Positions 6,845 to 14,845 of a stretch of 64,000 nt of DNA are shown one piece after another. The stretch's first letter is position 1. Each line of letters opens with the position of its first letter. This stretch comes from a virus. Position numbers and translations under genes: made by a program. The stretch is from IMG/VR virus record IMGVR_UViG_3300045974_000429, positions 1-64,000 of that record, one strand, 5' to 3'. The notes beneath the pieces are model-generated. The model did no database searches, was not told where the DNA came from, and saw only the letters and a list, made by a program, of their open reading frames with translations.

Positions 6845-7206
6845 GGCCGGTACTCGCAGCGGCTCGTGCAAGTTTCCTCGATGGCGACCGAGGCGAGGCA
6901 GGGGAGCGCGGGCGCGAGCTGATCGAAGATCCAGCGCGCAAGTTCCTCACTCGTGGGGTTCTCCAAGCCGGTCGTCTCGTTGAGGTGCCAGTGGTCGAGC
7001 TTGGCGTCCACGAGGGGCTGGAGAGCGGCCTTCATCTCGCCGTAGTCCAGGAGCATCCCTGCGCGAGGACCGGAGGTGGCGAGGCCCGAGCCTTCAACCG
7101 CGACCTCCCCCACCCAGGAGTGCCCGTGGAGCCTCGCGCACTTGCCGCCCTGGTGCGGGAGCCTGTGAGACGCTTCGAACCGGAACTTCTTCGTGAGCTT
7201 GAACAT
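6841..7206 (-). CDS. queD: 6-carboxy-tetrahydropterin synthase
   Basis: 121 aa, normal length. Makes 6-carboxytetrahydropterin from dihydroneopterin triphosphate, the FolE product. Zinc and catalytic residues visible: ASHRLP (His), CARLHGHSW (Cys and two His), LDHWHLNE and PTSEELARW near the C-terminus, then the Glu in AIEETCTSRCEY. ATG overlaps the preceding stop (ATGA) and its own stop overlaps the queE start. Confidence 0.93.
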   Translation of the reverse strand: MFKLTKKFRFEASHRLPHQGGKCARLHGHSWVGEVAVEGSGLATSGPRAGMLLDYGEMKAALQPLVDAKLDHWHLNETTGLENPTSEELARWIFDQLAPALPCLASVAIEETCTSRCEYRP

Positions 7207-7937
7207 CACGCCTCCTGGACCTTGGGAGACTTCTTGGAGCCCTTCTTCTTGGGGGGCTCCTGGGGCAGCGGAACCAGCTTGGAGACAGCCGCAGCCTCGC
7301 AGAGCGCGACGAAGGCGCCGGCCGCGTTGCCTGGGCCGGTCATGCCGAACACCGCCAGGACGGCCTTGCAGGCGTCGGCCTGCGGGTCCGTCTCGACCTT
7401 GAAGACGAAGCGGCGCTCCTGGGCGGCGAGCCCCTCCGCCACGGCCGCCTCGTCGTTCTCGGTGGGAAGCGCGGCGGTGGCAGCGACCTCGGCCATCATG
7501 GAGGTGATGTCCTCGACCTCCGGCATCGTGAAGCCGGACAGCTCGATGTCGAGATCGGGAACCTGGGACAACCCGGAGAGCAGCTCGCCGAGCTTGTCGT
7601 AGTCCCACTCGCCGGAGATTTTATTGAGAGCGAGGTTCAGGAGGCGCGCTCGCTCGTCCGAGATGCCCGAGAGGAGCACGACCGGCACCTCGTAGGAGGT
7701 GATCTCCTTCGGAGACTTGCCTCCCTCCGCGAGCAACTCCCGGAGGGCCGCGAGGCGCTGGTGGCCGCCGATGAGGAGGCCGTCGTCCTCGCGCGCGACC
7801 GCGGGCTGAACGAACCCGAACTCCTTCAGGCTGTTCTTGAGCTTCTCCATCTCGTCGCCGCTGATCTGGCGCGGGTTGAGCGGGTCCGCTTGAAGGAACC
7901 CGAGGGGGCGGCTCTGCGGCTGCGGGAGATGAATCAC
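7206..7937 (-). CDS. ParB/sulfiredoxin-fold protein within the deazaguanine cluster
   Basis: 243 aa. The N-terminal domain has ParB-nuclease-like features: PLNPRQISGDEMEKLKNSLK, then FGFVQPAV, LLIGGHQRLAAL (the GxxR-type loop) and a helix with ARLLNLALNKISGEW. The C-terminal third is variable and ends in a Lys-rich tail (PPKKKGSKKSPK). The domain is known in chromosome partition proteins and many phage enzymes acting on DNA or nucleotides. Its place between dpdA and queD, coupled at both ends, suggests a role with DNA modification. A second ParB-like protein is at 28764-29393. Confidence 0.8.
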   Translation of the reverse strand: MIHLPQPQSRPLGFLQADPLNPRQISGDEMEKLKNSLKEFGFVQPAVAREDDGLLIGGHQRLAALRELLAEGGKSPKEITSYEVPVVLLSGISDERARLLNLALNKISGEWDYDKLGELLSGLSQVPDLDIELSGFTMPEVEDITSMMAEVAATAALPTENDEAAVAEGLAAQERRFVFKVETDPQADACKAVLAVFGMTGPGNAAGAFVALCEAAAVSKLVPLPQEPPKKKGSKKSPKVQEA

Positions 7938-9082
7938 GGCGACTCCTTCTTCTTGAGCGAGCGAGAGATCGAGGGCAACGAGTTCGGCGCGTCGCCGCTG
8001 ATGGTGGCGAGGTAGACGCTCATCCCGTTGGAGACGCAGGTCGCCGTGCCGTCGCCGTGCCCACCCATCGGCAGCGCGCCGCACGACAGGTAGAGGTTGT
8101 TCTTGGCGCGCCGCTTGTTCAGCCACTCCTCGGCGCGCTGCCACGCCTCCACGCTGGCGCCGCAGATCAGGTCGCGGTCGTAGCTGCCGGCGTGGCACTG
8201 CGACGGCCGGAGGCGATATTCGGAGAGAAGCGGCGCGGCCTTGAGGAGCGCGCGGTGATCCCGCATGTCGAGCTTCTCCCAGGCGCTCCGCTGGGAGTTG
8301 AACAGGGGCAAGCTGGCGTAGCGAAACGGCGCGGTCCAGGAGGACGAGTCCACGCTGTACCAGGGGAAGTTCTTGAGTGTGTTCCAAGAGGTCATCCCGA
8401 AACCGTGAACCCGCACATCGGGTGGCAATTGGGCGAATGACTGCCGCAGCCACGCAGCCACGAAATCGGGCCGGGCGGAATGCGGCACCATCCCGCCGAA
8501 GGCTAGGTAGTCGGTTCGTCCGAACCAATGCTGTAGATATTTCGGATCTTCCCCCAGATGAAAAACCGGCAATATCTGAACGCAGGACACCCGGCGGAGC
8601 AATTCCTCCGTGGCCCACTGCGTGGCCGCGGGGTCTCCAATTACGTCGAACCCGGCCGCGCAGGTGAAGAGATGCCCCCACCGATTCAACCACTCGGCGT
8701 AACCATCCAACCCAACCGGAGTTCCCGTGGTGAAAGCCGAGAATGCCCCAGAGTCGGCGAAGAGGTCCACCTTCCGATCCGGGAAACAGGCCGAGAGCAG
8801 CGCCTGAATATCCTCATCTCGGTAGTAGAAATAGGAAAGGAGCAGGCGAAGCGGGCGCCGAGGAGGGGCGCGCCCAATATTCGGCACGTCGCGCTGAATA
8901 GCTGGACCCGTAGGCATTCCGAAGTAGATCCGCCCTCCAGAGGCCAACGCCTGCTCACATTGGGTGGGCGGCGCAAGCGCCTCCATGGAACCGCCGCCAC
9001 GCCCCAAATAACCCGGCGTATCGCTCATGGCGCGCATATCAGCCCCCCCCCGTCCCTGCGCGTCACCGAGATAGATTTGCAC
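7934..9082 (-). CDS. dpdA: DpdA-like DNA guanine transglycosylase
   Basis: 382 aa. Related to tRNA-guanine transglycosylase; phage relatives exchange guanine in DNA for a 7-deazaguanine. Recognisable segments in order: LLLSYFYYRDED, DLFADSGAFSAFT (about 110-122), FDVIGDP, LPVFHLGED, YLAFGGMVP, then VHGFGMTSWNTL and YSVDSSSW. The order DSGAF, then GGMV, then SVDS follows DpdA proteins. GTG at 9082 has AGGAG at 6 nt, but a G9 run 30 nt inside the gene and an ATGA-coupled ATG at 9165 in another frame leave the true N-terminus open. Downstream gene coupled by GTGA. Confidence 0.85.
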   Translation of the reverse strand: MQIYLGDAQGRGGADMRAMSDTPGYLGRGGGSMEALAPPTQCEQALASGGRIYFGMPTGPAIQRDVPNIGRAPPRRPLRLLLSYFYYRDEDIQALLSACFPDRKVDLFADSGAFSAFTTGTPVGLDGYAEWLNRWGHLFTCAAGFDVIGDPAATQWATEELLRRVSCVQILPVFHLGEDPKYLQHWFGRTDYLAFGGMVPHSARPDFVAAWLRQSFAQLPPDVRVHGFGMTSWNTLKNFPWYSVDSSSWTAPFRYASLPLFNSQRSAWEKLDMRDHRALLKAAPLLSEYRLRPSQCHAGSYDRDLICGASVEAWQRAEEWLNKRRAKNNLYLSCGALPMGGHGDGTATCVSNGMSVYLATISGDAPNSLPSISRSLKKKESP

Positions 9083-9165
9083 AACCCACTCCTGATGCTC
9101 TGAGGTGACCCGTCGGCGCCCAATGAGTTGGGATGCGAATAGGTGCAGCCAAGATATATTATCAT
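9025..9165 (-). CDS. short ORF coupled to queC, possible alternative dpdA N-terminus
   Basis: 46 codons starting MIIYLGCTYSHPNSLGADG at an ATG that overlaps the queC stop (ATGA) after GGAG. It crosses a run of nine G (9044-9052) and stops at 9025. One extra G, or two fewer, would join it in frame to dpdA. It may be the real start of dpdA, a leader peptide, or noise. Codons are less GC-biased than in queC. Confidence 0.35.
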   Translation of the reverse strand: MIIYLGCTYSHPNSLGADGSPQSIRSGLCKSISVTRRDGGGLICAP

Positions 9166-9848
9166 CTCTCCGCTGGGTCCGACTCGCCGGCCTCTGCGAA
9201 TCCCTTGGCGCGCAGCACGCAGGCCGCGCAAACGCCGCAGCCGGGGCGCTTGCCCTCGTAGCAGGTCCGCGATAGCGCGAGCGCCTCCCAGCAGCCGGGG
9301 AGCCGCCTCGCGAGCTTCACGGACTCGGCCTTGGTGATGTGCATGAGGGGGGTGTGGATGCGGAGCGGGCCGGCGCTGGATGGCATCGCGAGCGTGAGCG
9401 CCTTCTCCATCGCGTCGATGAACTCGCGCCGGCAATCCGGGTAGCCCGAGTAGTCGGTCTGGCAGACGCCGGTGTAGATGTCTCTCGCACCTTCCCGTAC
9501 CGCGATGGCCGCGGCGACCCCGAGCAGGAGCGCGTTGCGCCCCGGCACGAACGAGGAGGGGAGCCCCTGCGGCATGGCGGCGTCCGGGATGCCTCCTTCC
9601 CAGGTCAGCGGCTTGGAGGCGTCGGTGAGGGCGCTGGAGGTGGTGAGCTTGCCGAGGGCTTCCAGCTCCACGCGCTCGAAGGGAACCCCGGCCAGCTTGG
9701 CGATCTCCTCCGCGGAAGCGCGCTCAGCCACGTGCCGCTGGCCGTAGCCGATGCTGACGGCGTGGACGCCGTCGTGCAGCGTCTTCGCGAGGTAGAGGGT
9801 GGTGGTGGAATCCTGGCCGCCGGAAAGCAGAACGACTGCGCGCGTCAT
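9162..9848 (-). CDS. queC: 7-cyano-7-deazaguanine (preQ0) synthase
   Basis: 228 aa. ATP-dependent conversion of 7-carboxy-7-deazaguanine to preQ0. The N-terminal PP-loop is VVLLSGGQDSTT (residues 5-16). RNALLLGVAAAIAV and QTDYSGYPDCRREF fit QueC. Four cysteines at the C-terminus (CYEGKRPGCGVCAACVLRA) form the zinc site. ATG overlaps the folE stop. With folE, queD and queE it completes the route from GTP to preQ0. Confidence 0.94.
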   Translation of the reverse strand: MTRAVVLLSGGQDSTTTLYLAKTLHDGVHAVSIGYGQRHVAERASAEEIAKLAGVPFERVELEALGKLTTSSALTDASKPLTWEGGIPDAAMPQGLPSSFVPGRNALLLGVAAAIAVREGARDIYTGVCQTDYSGYPDCRREFIDAMEKALTLAMPSSAGPLRIHTPLMHITKAESVKLARRLPGCWEALALSRTCYEGKRPGCGVCAACVLRAKGFAEAGESDPAER

Positions 9849-10486
9849 GCGAGACTCCTTGTGAGCAGGGAGAGAAGCTCAGCTCTGGCCGGTGCGTCGC
9901 TGCGGAAGCAGCCGAGCATGGTCGAGGTGGTGGTGATGTGGCCCGGAGCCTTCACACCCCTCATGCTCATGCAGAGGTGCTCGGCCTGGAGGATGACGCC
10001 GACGCCCAAGGGGCGGAGCTGGCACTGGAGGTGCTCGGCGACCTGCTCCGTGATCTGCTCCTGGGTCTGGAAGCGGTGCGCGAAATGCTCCACGACTCGG
10101 GCGAGCTTGGAGAGCCCGACGATCTGCTTGCTCTCGCCGGGCAGATAACCCACCGCCGCGGATCCCACGAAGGGGAGGCCGTGGTGGGCGCAGACCGAGT
10201 AGAACGGGATCTTGCCGACCGCAATGATCGCGTCGTAATTCCCGTTCGGGAACGTCGTCAGCTTGGGAGGCGTTTCCCGCTGCGTGTGCCAGGAGAGCAG
10301 GAACTTCGCCACGCGGTCGGGGCTGTCCTTGAGATGCGGATCTTGGAGGTCGTAGCCGAGAGCTTGGATGATCTGCGCCCAAGCCAGGGCGATGACGGCC
10401 TGCCGTTCCGCGTGCGGGTCTTGCACCATGCCAGAGCACCTCTTGCCGGAAACCTTAGCGCGCTTCACGCGCCCGTGTCTAGTCAT
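9845..10486 (-). CDS. folE: GTP cyclohydrolase I
   Basis: 213 aa. Opens GTP to dihydroneopterin triphosphate, the first step of deazaguanine synthesis. The zinc-binding SVCAHHGLPFVG (Cys, His) and CMSMRGVKAPGH (Cys) motifs are present, with VGLSKLARVVEHFAHRFQTQ between them. The ATG at 10486 overlaps the upstream stop; another ATG at 10429 also has a reasonable site and would remove 19 basic residues. First intact gene of the modification block. Confidence 0.92.
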   Translation of the reverse strand: MTRHGRVKRAKVSGKRCSGMVQDPHAERQAVIALAWAQIIQALGYDLQDPHLKDSPDRVAKFLLSWHTQRETPPKLTTFPNGNYDAIIAVGKIPFYSVCAHHGLPFVGSAAVGYLPGESKQIVGLSKLARVVEHFAHRFQTQEQITEQVAEHLQCQLRPLGVGVILQAEHLCMSMRGVKAPGHITTTSTMLGCFRSDAPARAELLSLLTRSLA

Positions 10487-11108
10487 CTGCGCCCCCTTCC
10501 GAATAGCGAGTATTGCCGCCGCGCAAGATCCAACGGCGCAACAGTCACAGCGAATCGCGAGGCTGAGGTTCCATCGAAGCTGTCTGCTCCAGCAGCCGCG
10601 CACCGCGCGATCCTGCGCGCAGTATTCACCCGCCCAACGTGGAGCCAGCAACCCCGCTCCCGCGCGAGGCTGCCCCAAGCCTCCATCGTCGAAAGCTTCC
10701 AATCAGTGCTGCCTCCAATAAATATTCCAACTCGCGGCCCGAGGTACGGCCGCACATCCGCAGCGCGCATTCCATCCTGCACAGCCAGTAGAGCCTTCGG
10801 AGCACTCCCAAGAACTCGGTCAACCCAAGAAATTGAGAGAGAGAGAGAGAAGCTGAACCGCCGGCTACAATATCGGGAAGAACTACCCAATCAGCTCCGG
10901 CTCCGAGGACGCGCAAGCTTCTCTCGAACCCGACGAAGTCGAACTCTCGCTTCTGCTGGTAGGCAGACCACGCTCCATTATCCAGGGCATAGAGAAACCC
11001 AGCCAAAGGCTTCTGGCGCGTCTGAGGCGACATGAGAAGGCGCCAACCGGCCACTCTCAACGCTTGGAGATTTCGCCTCGTTCCGGTGATTGTGGCATAA
11101 GCAATCAC
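10483..11108 (-). pseudogene. second transglycosylase-like (DpdA-type) gene, out of frame at a (TC)8 repeat
   Basis: Two frames together spell one TGT/DpdA-type protein. Frame 1 from GTG 11108 (coupled to sbcC): LYALDNGAWSAY and ADWVVLPDIVAGGSASLSLS, about 86 residues. Frame 2 continues at the repeat: SAPKALLAVQDGM, GIFIGGSTDWKL, WLHVGRVNTARRI and GADSFDGTSAS, to the stop at 10483. The break falls in a run of eight TC units (10835-10850). With seven units the gene would be open for about 207 aa; with eight it ends at 10626 after 160 aa. Either phase-variable, expressed by frameshifting, or a sequence error. The downstream folE start overlaps its full-length stop, which supports the long form as the native one. 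Confidence 0.72.
10835..10850. repeat. dinucleotide repeat (GA)8 / (TC)8
   Basis: Sixteen bases of pure GA on the plus strand, inside the transglycosylase-like gene, exactly where its reading frame changes. Gain or loss of a unit alters the frame by two bases: seven or ten units would be in frame, eight is not. Confidence 0.9.
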
Positions 11109-12775
11109 GCCACGCTCACGCGGCCCTTGTCTACCGTCAGCCGCAGCTTCGCGGGGAGCCGCTCCGCCAGCTCGGGACTGTGCGTGATGACGACCACGCA
11201 GCGGGTGCGCGCCAATTCCTCCAGCGCCTCGGACACGGCCGCCAGTCCGTCCGGGTCCAGCGCATCGGCGACCTCGTCCAGGAAGAGCGTTCCGGGCGCC
11301 TTCCCGGCCGCGGCCGCCGCGATCTCGGAGAGCGCCAGGAGCAGCGCCACGTCCACGCGGCGCCGCTCGCCGCCCGACAGGGAATCGTATTCCCGGAGCT
11401 GGCCGCCGACCGGCCCGAGCTTGATGGACAGGACATCCGACTGCCCGCCGGCCTTCTTCTCGGAGTAGGCCGAGAGCTTCATCTCCATCGCGCCGCGAGA
11501 GAGCCTGGACAGCCAGGAGGCGCCCGCGCTCTCCAGGCCGGCGAGCGCGCGAGCGAGGACGTGGGCGCGGGCGCCCTTCATCCCGAGCACCTTATCCACG
11601 GCGCGCAGCAGGTCGGCCCGAGCCTGCTCCGCGGCCACGCGCGCCTGAGCGCCCGCGCGGTCTTCCAGAACGGCCAACCGGGCGGTGGAGGCGCGCTGCA
11701 GGGCTGCATCCGCGCGAGCGTGAGCCTCCGCCCGAGCCGTCACGGCCGCCACCTCCTGCCGGAGCGCCTGCGCGCGCCGCCGGAGGGCGTCGGCCTCCTC
11801 GTCCAGCTCCTCCGCCTCCTGGCGGGCCTGGGCGGCCTCCTGGCGGGCTTGCTGCTCGGCTGCTCGGGCGCGGGTGGCCTCCGCGGCGACCAAGGCCGTG
11901 AGCTGCTCCACGAGGTCCGCGGGGACGTGCTGGCGGCACGTCGGGCACTCGGCCTTGCCGGAGAGCGCCCCGAGACGCTGCGTGAGCCCGCGGAGGTCCG
12001 CGCCCTTGCCGGCCATGCCGGAGAGCGCTTGCTGCTCCCTGCCGCGAGCCGCGCGGGCTTCCTTCTGGGCGTCCGCGGCGAGCTTCTCCTGCTTGGCGGC
12101 TTTCTCCTGGAGCAGCTCCTTGTCGAGCGCGGGAGGAGGCGCGGCCTGAACTTCTGCGGCGGCGGCGGCGACCGCCTTCTCGGCGGCCTCCAGCTTGGCG
12201 GCAGCCACCGCGAGGTCGCGCTCCGCGATGCCGGCCTTCGTCTCCGCCTGCGCCAGCTCCGCCCGGCAGCGGACGAGGGCGGCGTCGAACCTATCGATGC
12301 CGAGCAGGCGCTCCATGAGCCGCTTGCGCTCCGCATCCGTGGCGGTCGAGAAGTGGGCGGCGTCGGAAGAGGAGAAAACGTGCGTGCGGCGCCAAACCTC
12401 CCACGGCCCAACGATCTGCTCCAGGGCCTCCTGCGCCTTGGTGGCCGTGTCGTAGATCGTGGATTGCTGGCCGGGGACCGTCCAGAAGAGAGAAGTTTTC
12501 CCGCCGTCCGAGCGGTCGCGCTGCGCTTCCAGCTCGCCGATGCCGCTCGACATCAGGGCTCCGGCCTGGACCGCTGCCTGTCCCTTCGCGCCATCCCGCC
12601 AGGGGGCGGAGCCGCGCAAGCTCTTGCCCCAGAGCGCGGCCGAGACGGCTTCCACGAGGCTGCTCTTGCCGCTGCCGTTGGGGCCCGCGACCGTGACGAG
12701 GCCGGCAGGCGGCAGCGAGATGATCGTCCGGTCGTGGGAGGTGAAGCCGGAGAGGGCGATCTTGTCGATGTTCAC
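11105..12775 (-). CDS. sbcC: SbcC/Rad50-type recombination ATPase (gp46-like)
   Basis: 556 aa. Walker A VAGPNGSGKSSL (about 28-39) near the N-terminus, a long Ala/Glu-rich coiled coil (about 165-420) with a central zinc hook CPTCRQH (about 293-299), then the ABC signature LSGGERRRVDVALLLAL and Walker B TLFLDEVADALD near the end, with a switch His in VVITHSPEL. Acts with the SbcD nuclease (14846-15955) in processing DNA ends for recombination-driven replication. GTG start overlaps the upstream stop. Confidence 0.93.
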   Translation of the reverse strand: MNIDKIALSGFTSHDRTIISLPPAGLVTVAGPNGSGKSSLVEAVSAALWGKSLRGSAPWRDGAKGQAAVQAGALMSSGIGELEAQRDRSDGGKTSLFWTVPGQQSTIYDTATKAQEALEQIVGPWEVWRRTHVFSSSDAAHFSTATDAERKRLMERLLGIDRFDAALVRCRAELAQAETKAGIAERDLAVAAAKLEAAEKAVAAAAAEVQAAPPPALDKELLQEKAAKQEKLAADAQKEARAARGREQQALSGMAGKGADLRGLTQRLGALSGKAECPTCRQHVPADLVEQLTALVAAEATRARAAEQQARQEAAQARQEAEELDEEADALRRRAQALRQEVAAVTARAEAHARADAALQRASTARLAVLEDRAGAQARVAAEQARADLLRAVDKVLGMKGARAHVLARALAGLESAGASWLSRLSRGAMEMKLSAYSEKKAGGQSDVLSIKLGPVGGQLREYDSLSGGERRRVDVALLLALSEIAAAAAGKAPGTLFLDEVADALDPDGLAAVSEALEELARTRCVVVITHSPELAERLPAKLRLTVDKGRVSVA

Positions 12776-12978
12776 GCGCCCTCCAGCCGCGCAATGATCT
12801 CCGCCGCGATCTCGATGACGGCCTCGCCGGGGTCGGCCGACACCATCAGGAGCCAGCCGGCGAACAGGATGGCGTCCTCCTTGGAGATCGGAACACATGC
12901 CGGGGGCGGCTTAAGGATCAAGACCTGCCCGTGAGCCTTGCCGCCGCGCGCCACCATGTACTTGTTGAACGTCTCCAT
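12772..12978 (-). CDS. hypothetical small protein
   Basis: 68 aa, not recognised. Basic N-terminus (METFNKYMVARGGKAHGQVL), then an amphipathic helical C-terminal half (FAGWLLMVSADPGEAVIEIA). Joined by ATGA to the SWIM gene upstream and by GTGA to sbcC downstream, so it is very likely translated with them. Confidence 0.7.
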   Translation of the reverse strand: METFNKYMVARGGKAHGQVLILKPPPACVPISKEDAILFAGWLLMVSADPGEAVIEIAAEIIARLEGA

Positions 12979-13367
12979 CACGCCCTCCAGTTGAGCACCG
13001 GCAGGACGAGGCCCGGCGCCGTCTCGGCGATCACCGCCATCTTGGTCAACTCCGGCAAGTCGAACACGGCGACGCCGTGCTCCAGCATGACCCGGAAGAG
13101 GTCGCCGGCCGAGGCCGCGAACTCCACCCGCCGAGCCTGTGCGTTCTCCCACGCCCGCAGCTTGCGAGCCTGTCGATCTGAGAGCAGCGCCCGAAGAGCC
13201 ATGAGCACGCCCCGGATGTGCTTGCAGTCCTCGCGGCGCGCCGCTCCGCGGGTCCAGGCCGGGCACGAGCACCCGATCTTTCCCTGCTCCGCGCCTTCCG
13301 TCTGCAAGCAGATGGAATACGGCTTGTCGGCGGTTCCGTAGACGTTCGCGATGTGCGCCCAGGCCAT
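12978..13367 (-). CDS. SWIM-type zinc finger protein
   Basis: 129 aa. IGCSCPAWTRG, then REDCKHIRGVLMAL gives the C-x-C-xn-C-x-H pattern of SWIM zinc fingers, which bind DNA or proteins (residues about 32-52). The C-terminal half is helical with EFAASAGDLFRVMLEHGVAV. Lies upstream of sbcC in a coupled run, consistent with a recombination or replication accessory role. Confidence 0.75.
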   Translation of the reverse strand: MAWAHIANVYGTADKPYSICLQTEGAEQGKIGCSCPAWTRGAARREDCKHIRGVLMALRALLSDRQARKLRAWENAQARRVEFAASAGDLFRVMLEHGVAVFDLPELTKMAVIAETAPGLVLPVLNWRA

Positions 13368-13381
13368 GAGTTTCCTCCGGG

Positions 13382-14074
13382 TCAGTTGTCGAAGAAGAAG
13401 ACCACCCGCACATTGCTCACTCCACCGCTGGCGCCCGCGATCTCCTCCAGGCGCGGCATCAGCGCGGAACAGAACTCGCGCGCCAAATGCTTTCTGGACA
13501 CAGTCCAGGAGACGTTGACGGCCAGGGTCGGGTCGAGCTTCTCCAGGGCCTCGGCCGCTTCCCGCCGCTGATCACGCTCAAGCGGCGTCCCGCGGTAGGT
13601 GGCGAATCCGTCTTCCTGCTCGTCGGCGGGCCTCTCCGGCCCGGCCTTGTCGGAGATCAACGCCAGCAGCTTCTCGTGCGAGAGCGAATCGCGCTGACGC
13701 CCCCACGCGAGCACATCGCCGGGGGTGCCCGTCTCCAGCCAGCGCAGGAACCCCGCCGGCCCTACCTGCGCCTCCAGCTCCTCTGCCGATGCGAGCCAAT
13801 CGTAAGCGAGGAGCTGCGCGAGCGTGTGGTGAGAGTGGGAGTGGGAGTGCCCGTCCATGCCCCATGCCTTCACCGCATGAAGGTACTCGGCCGAGGCATC
13901 CTCCGGCACGCCGCGCGGCTCCGCGATGGCCGGGAGTCCGTCCCGCCTGACGGCCGCGAGCATCCCGAAGAGTTGATAGTTGCGCCCGAAGTTGCACTCC
14001 GGGAGCCTAACCATCTGCCAGGGAGCCTTCTTGCTCTTGCGCCGCTCGACGAACAGGTGGATGTCGCAGCCCAC
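13382..14074 (-). CDS. conserved phage protein with MGCDIH start
   Basis: 230 aa. It begins MGCDIHLFVERRKSKKAPWQ and has CNFGRNYQLFGMLAAVR, a start seen in a widespread phage/bacterial family without assigned function. A His-Ser repeat (GHSHSHSHH, about 76-84) may bind metal. The GTG start has no strong ribosome-binding site and follows the upstream stop by 1 nt, suggesting coupling. Confidence 0.72.
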   Translation of the reverse strand: MGCDIHLFVERRKSKKAPWQMVRLPECNFGRNYQLFGMLAAVRRDGLPAIAEPRGVPEDASAEYLHAVKAWGMDGHSHSHSHHTLAQLLAYDWLASAEELEAQVGPAGFLRWLETGTPGDVLAWGRQRDSLSHEKLLALISDKAGPERPADEQEDGFATYRGTPLERDQRREAAEALEKLDPTLAVNVSWTVSRKHLAREFCSALMPRLEEIAGASGGVSNVRVVFFFDN

Positions 14075-14075
14075 G

Positions 14076-14441
14076 CTATTCGCCGCCCTGAAGGGCGCCC
14101 TCGTCGGCGATGAGTTTGTAGAGGAGCAGGTAGTTGATCATGTCCACGAGGCGCCCCTCGATGGGCTCGCTCTCGACCTGCCCGTCCCGCGCGTGCTTCA
14201 TCACCGCGGTCCAATGTTTGTGGGCGTAGACCGCCCAGACCTGCCGCATCGGCAGGCCCAGATCGATTGCCGCGCCGCGGAAATTGCGGACCCGGTCGAG
14301 ATGCCCCTGGCCGACCGTGTAGTCCGCGCCCTTCGCATCGAGCACCCTGGCGCACTCCTCCAGGAGCGCCTGCATCGCCGGCTCCCGGAGGATGACGCCC
14401 TGCTTCGCCTTCTGCACCGCGTTTCCCATGTTGCCTCCCAT
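14076..14441 (-). CDS. DUF1599-like (nucleotide-modification-associated) protein
   Basis: 121 aa. Core about 34-115 contains GADYTVGQGHLDRVRNF, then AVYAHKHWTAVMKHA and EGRLVDMINYLLLYKLI. The K-D-Y, N-F, KH and R-x-x-D-x-x-NY pattern resembles DUF1599/Nmad1 proteins, which are linked by context to phage DNA base modification. A role with the deazaguanine cluster 3 kb downstream is inference. ATG lies 6 nt after AAGGAT of element copy C. Confidence 0.68.
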   Translation of the reverse strand: MGGNMGNAVQKAKQGVILREPAMQALLEECARVLDAKGADYTVGQGHLDRVRNFRGAAIDLGLPMRQVWAVYAHKHWTAVMKHARDGQVESEPIEGRLVDMINYLLLYKLIADEGALQGGE

Positions 14442-14447
14442 GCCTAT

Positions 14448-14472
14448 ATCCTTGCGCGGAGGGGGCGAAATT
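14448..14472 (-). promoter_or_regulatory. bipartite element, copy C
   Basis: AATTTCG, 7 nt, CGCGCAAGGAT, placed between the upstream TGA (14486) and the ATG at 14441. This is the clearest intergenic copy, free of coding on both sides. Confidence 0.65.
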
Positions 14473-14485
14473 ACGCGCCGGCGGA

Positions 14486-14836
14486 TCAGTTCGCGCCCTC
14501 GACCGGCCCGCCCGGCAGAGGGTTGAAGCTGGCTGGCTGCTGGTCGCTGGTGTACTCCCACAGCCGCTGCGCGTGGACGTGCAGGAGGTCGGCCGCCACC
14601 ACGGCATCGCGCAGGTGACCCGGCGCGAGGATCTGGCCGCTCGCGTCCACGATGGGACCGCGCGACTGCACGATCCGCGTCAGGCCACCGTCGATGCCGA
14701 CGATGCCGACCACGATGGCGAGGCAGTGACCCTCGCGGATGTCGGTCTCGGTCACCTCAATCAGGTGCCGCGCGAACTCTCGCGCCTTGTTGGTCTTCTC
14801 CACGTCGATGACGTACTTCGGATCGTCCACCATCAT
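14486..14836 (-). CDS. hypothetical protein
   Basis: 116 aa, not recognised. A central hydrophobic beta-rich segment (CLAIVVGIVGIDGGLTRIVQ) is followed by GHLRDAVVAADLLHVHAQRL, which looks like a helix. ATG has GGAGG at 5 nt. Sits between sbcD and the DUF1599-like gene. Confidence 0.7.
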   Translation of the reverse strand: MMVDDPKYVIDVEKTNKAREFARHLIEVTETDIREGHCLAIVVGIVGIDGGLTRIVQSRGPIVDASGQILAPGHLRDAVVAADLLHVHAQRLWEYTSDQQPASFNPLPGGPVEGAN

Positions 14837-14845
14837 GTGCGCCTC

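Noticed and set aside
10483-11108. Simple decayed pseudogene explanation for the second transglycosylase-like gene
   Set aside because: Apart from the repeat there are no other frame breaks or stops, and the full-length stop still overlaps the folE start; an in-frame state one repeat unit away is more likely than decay.
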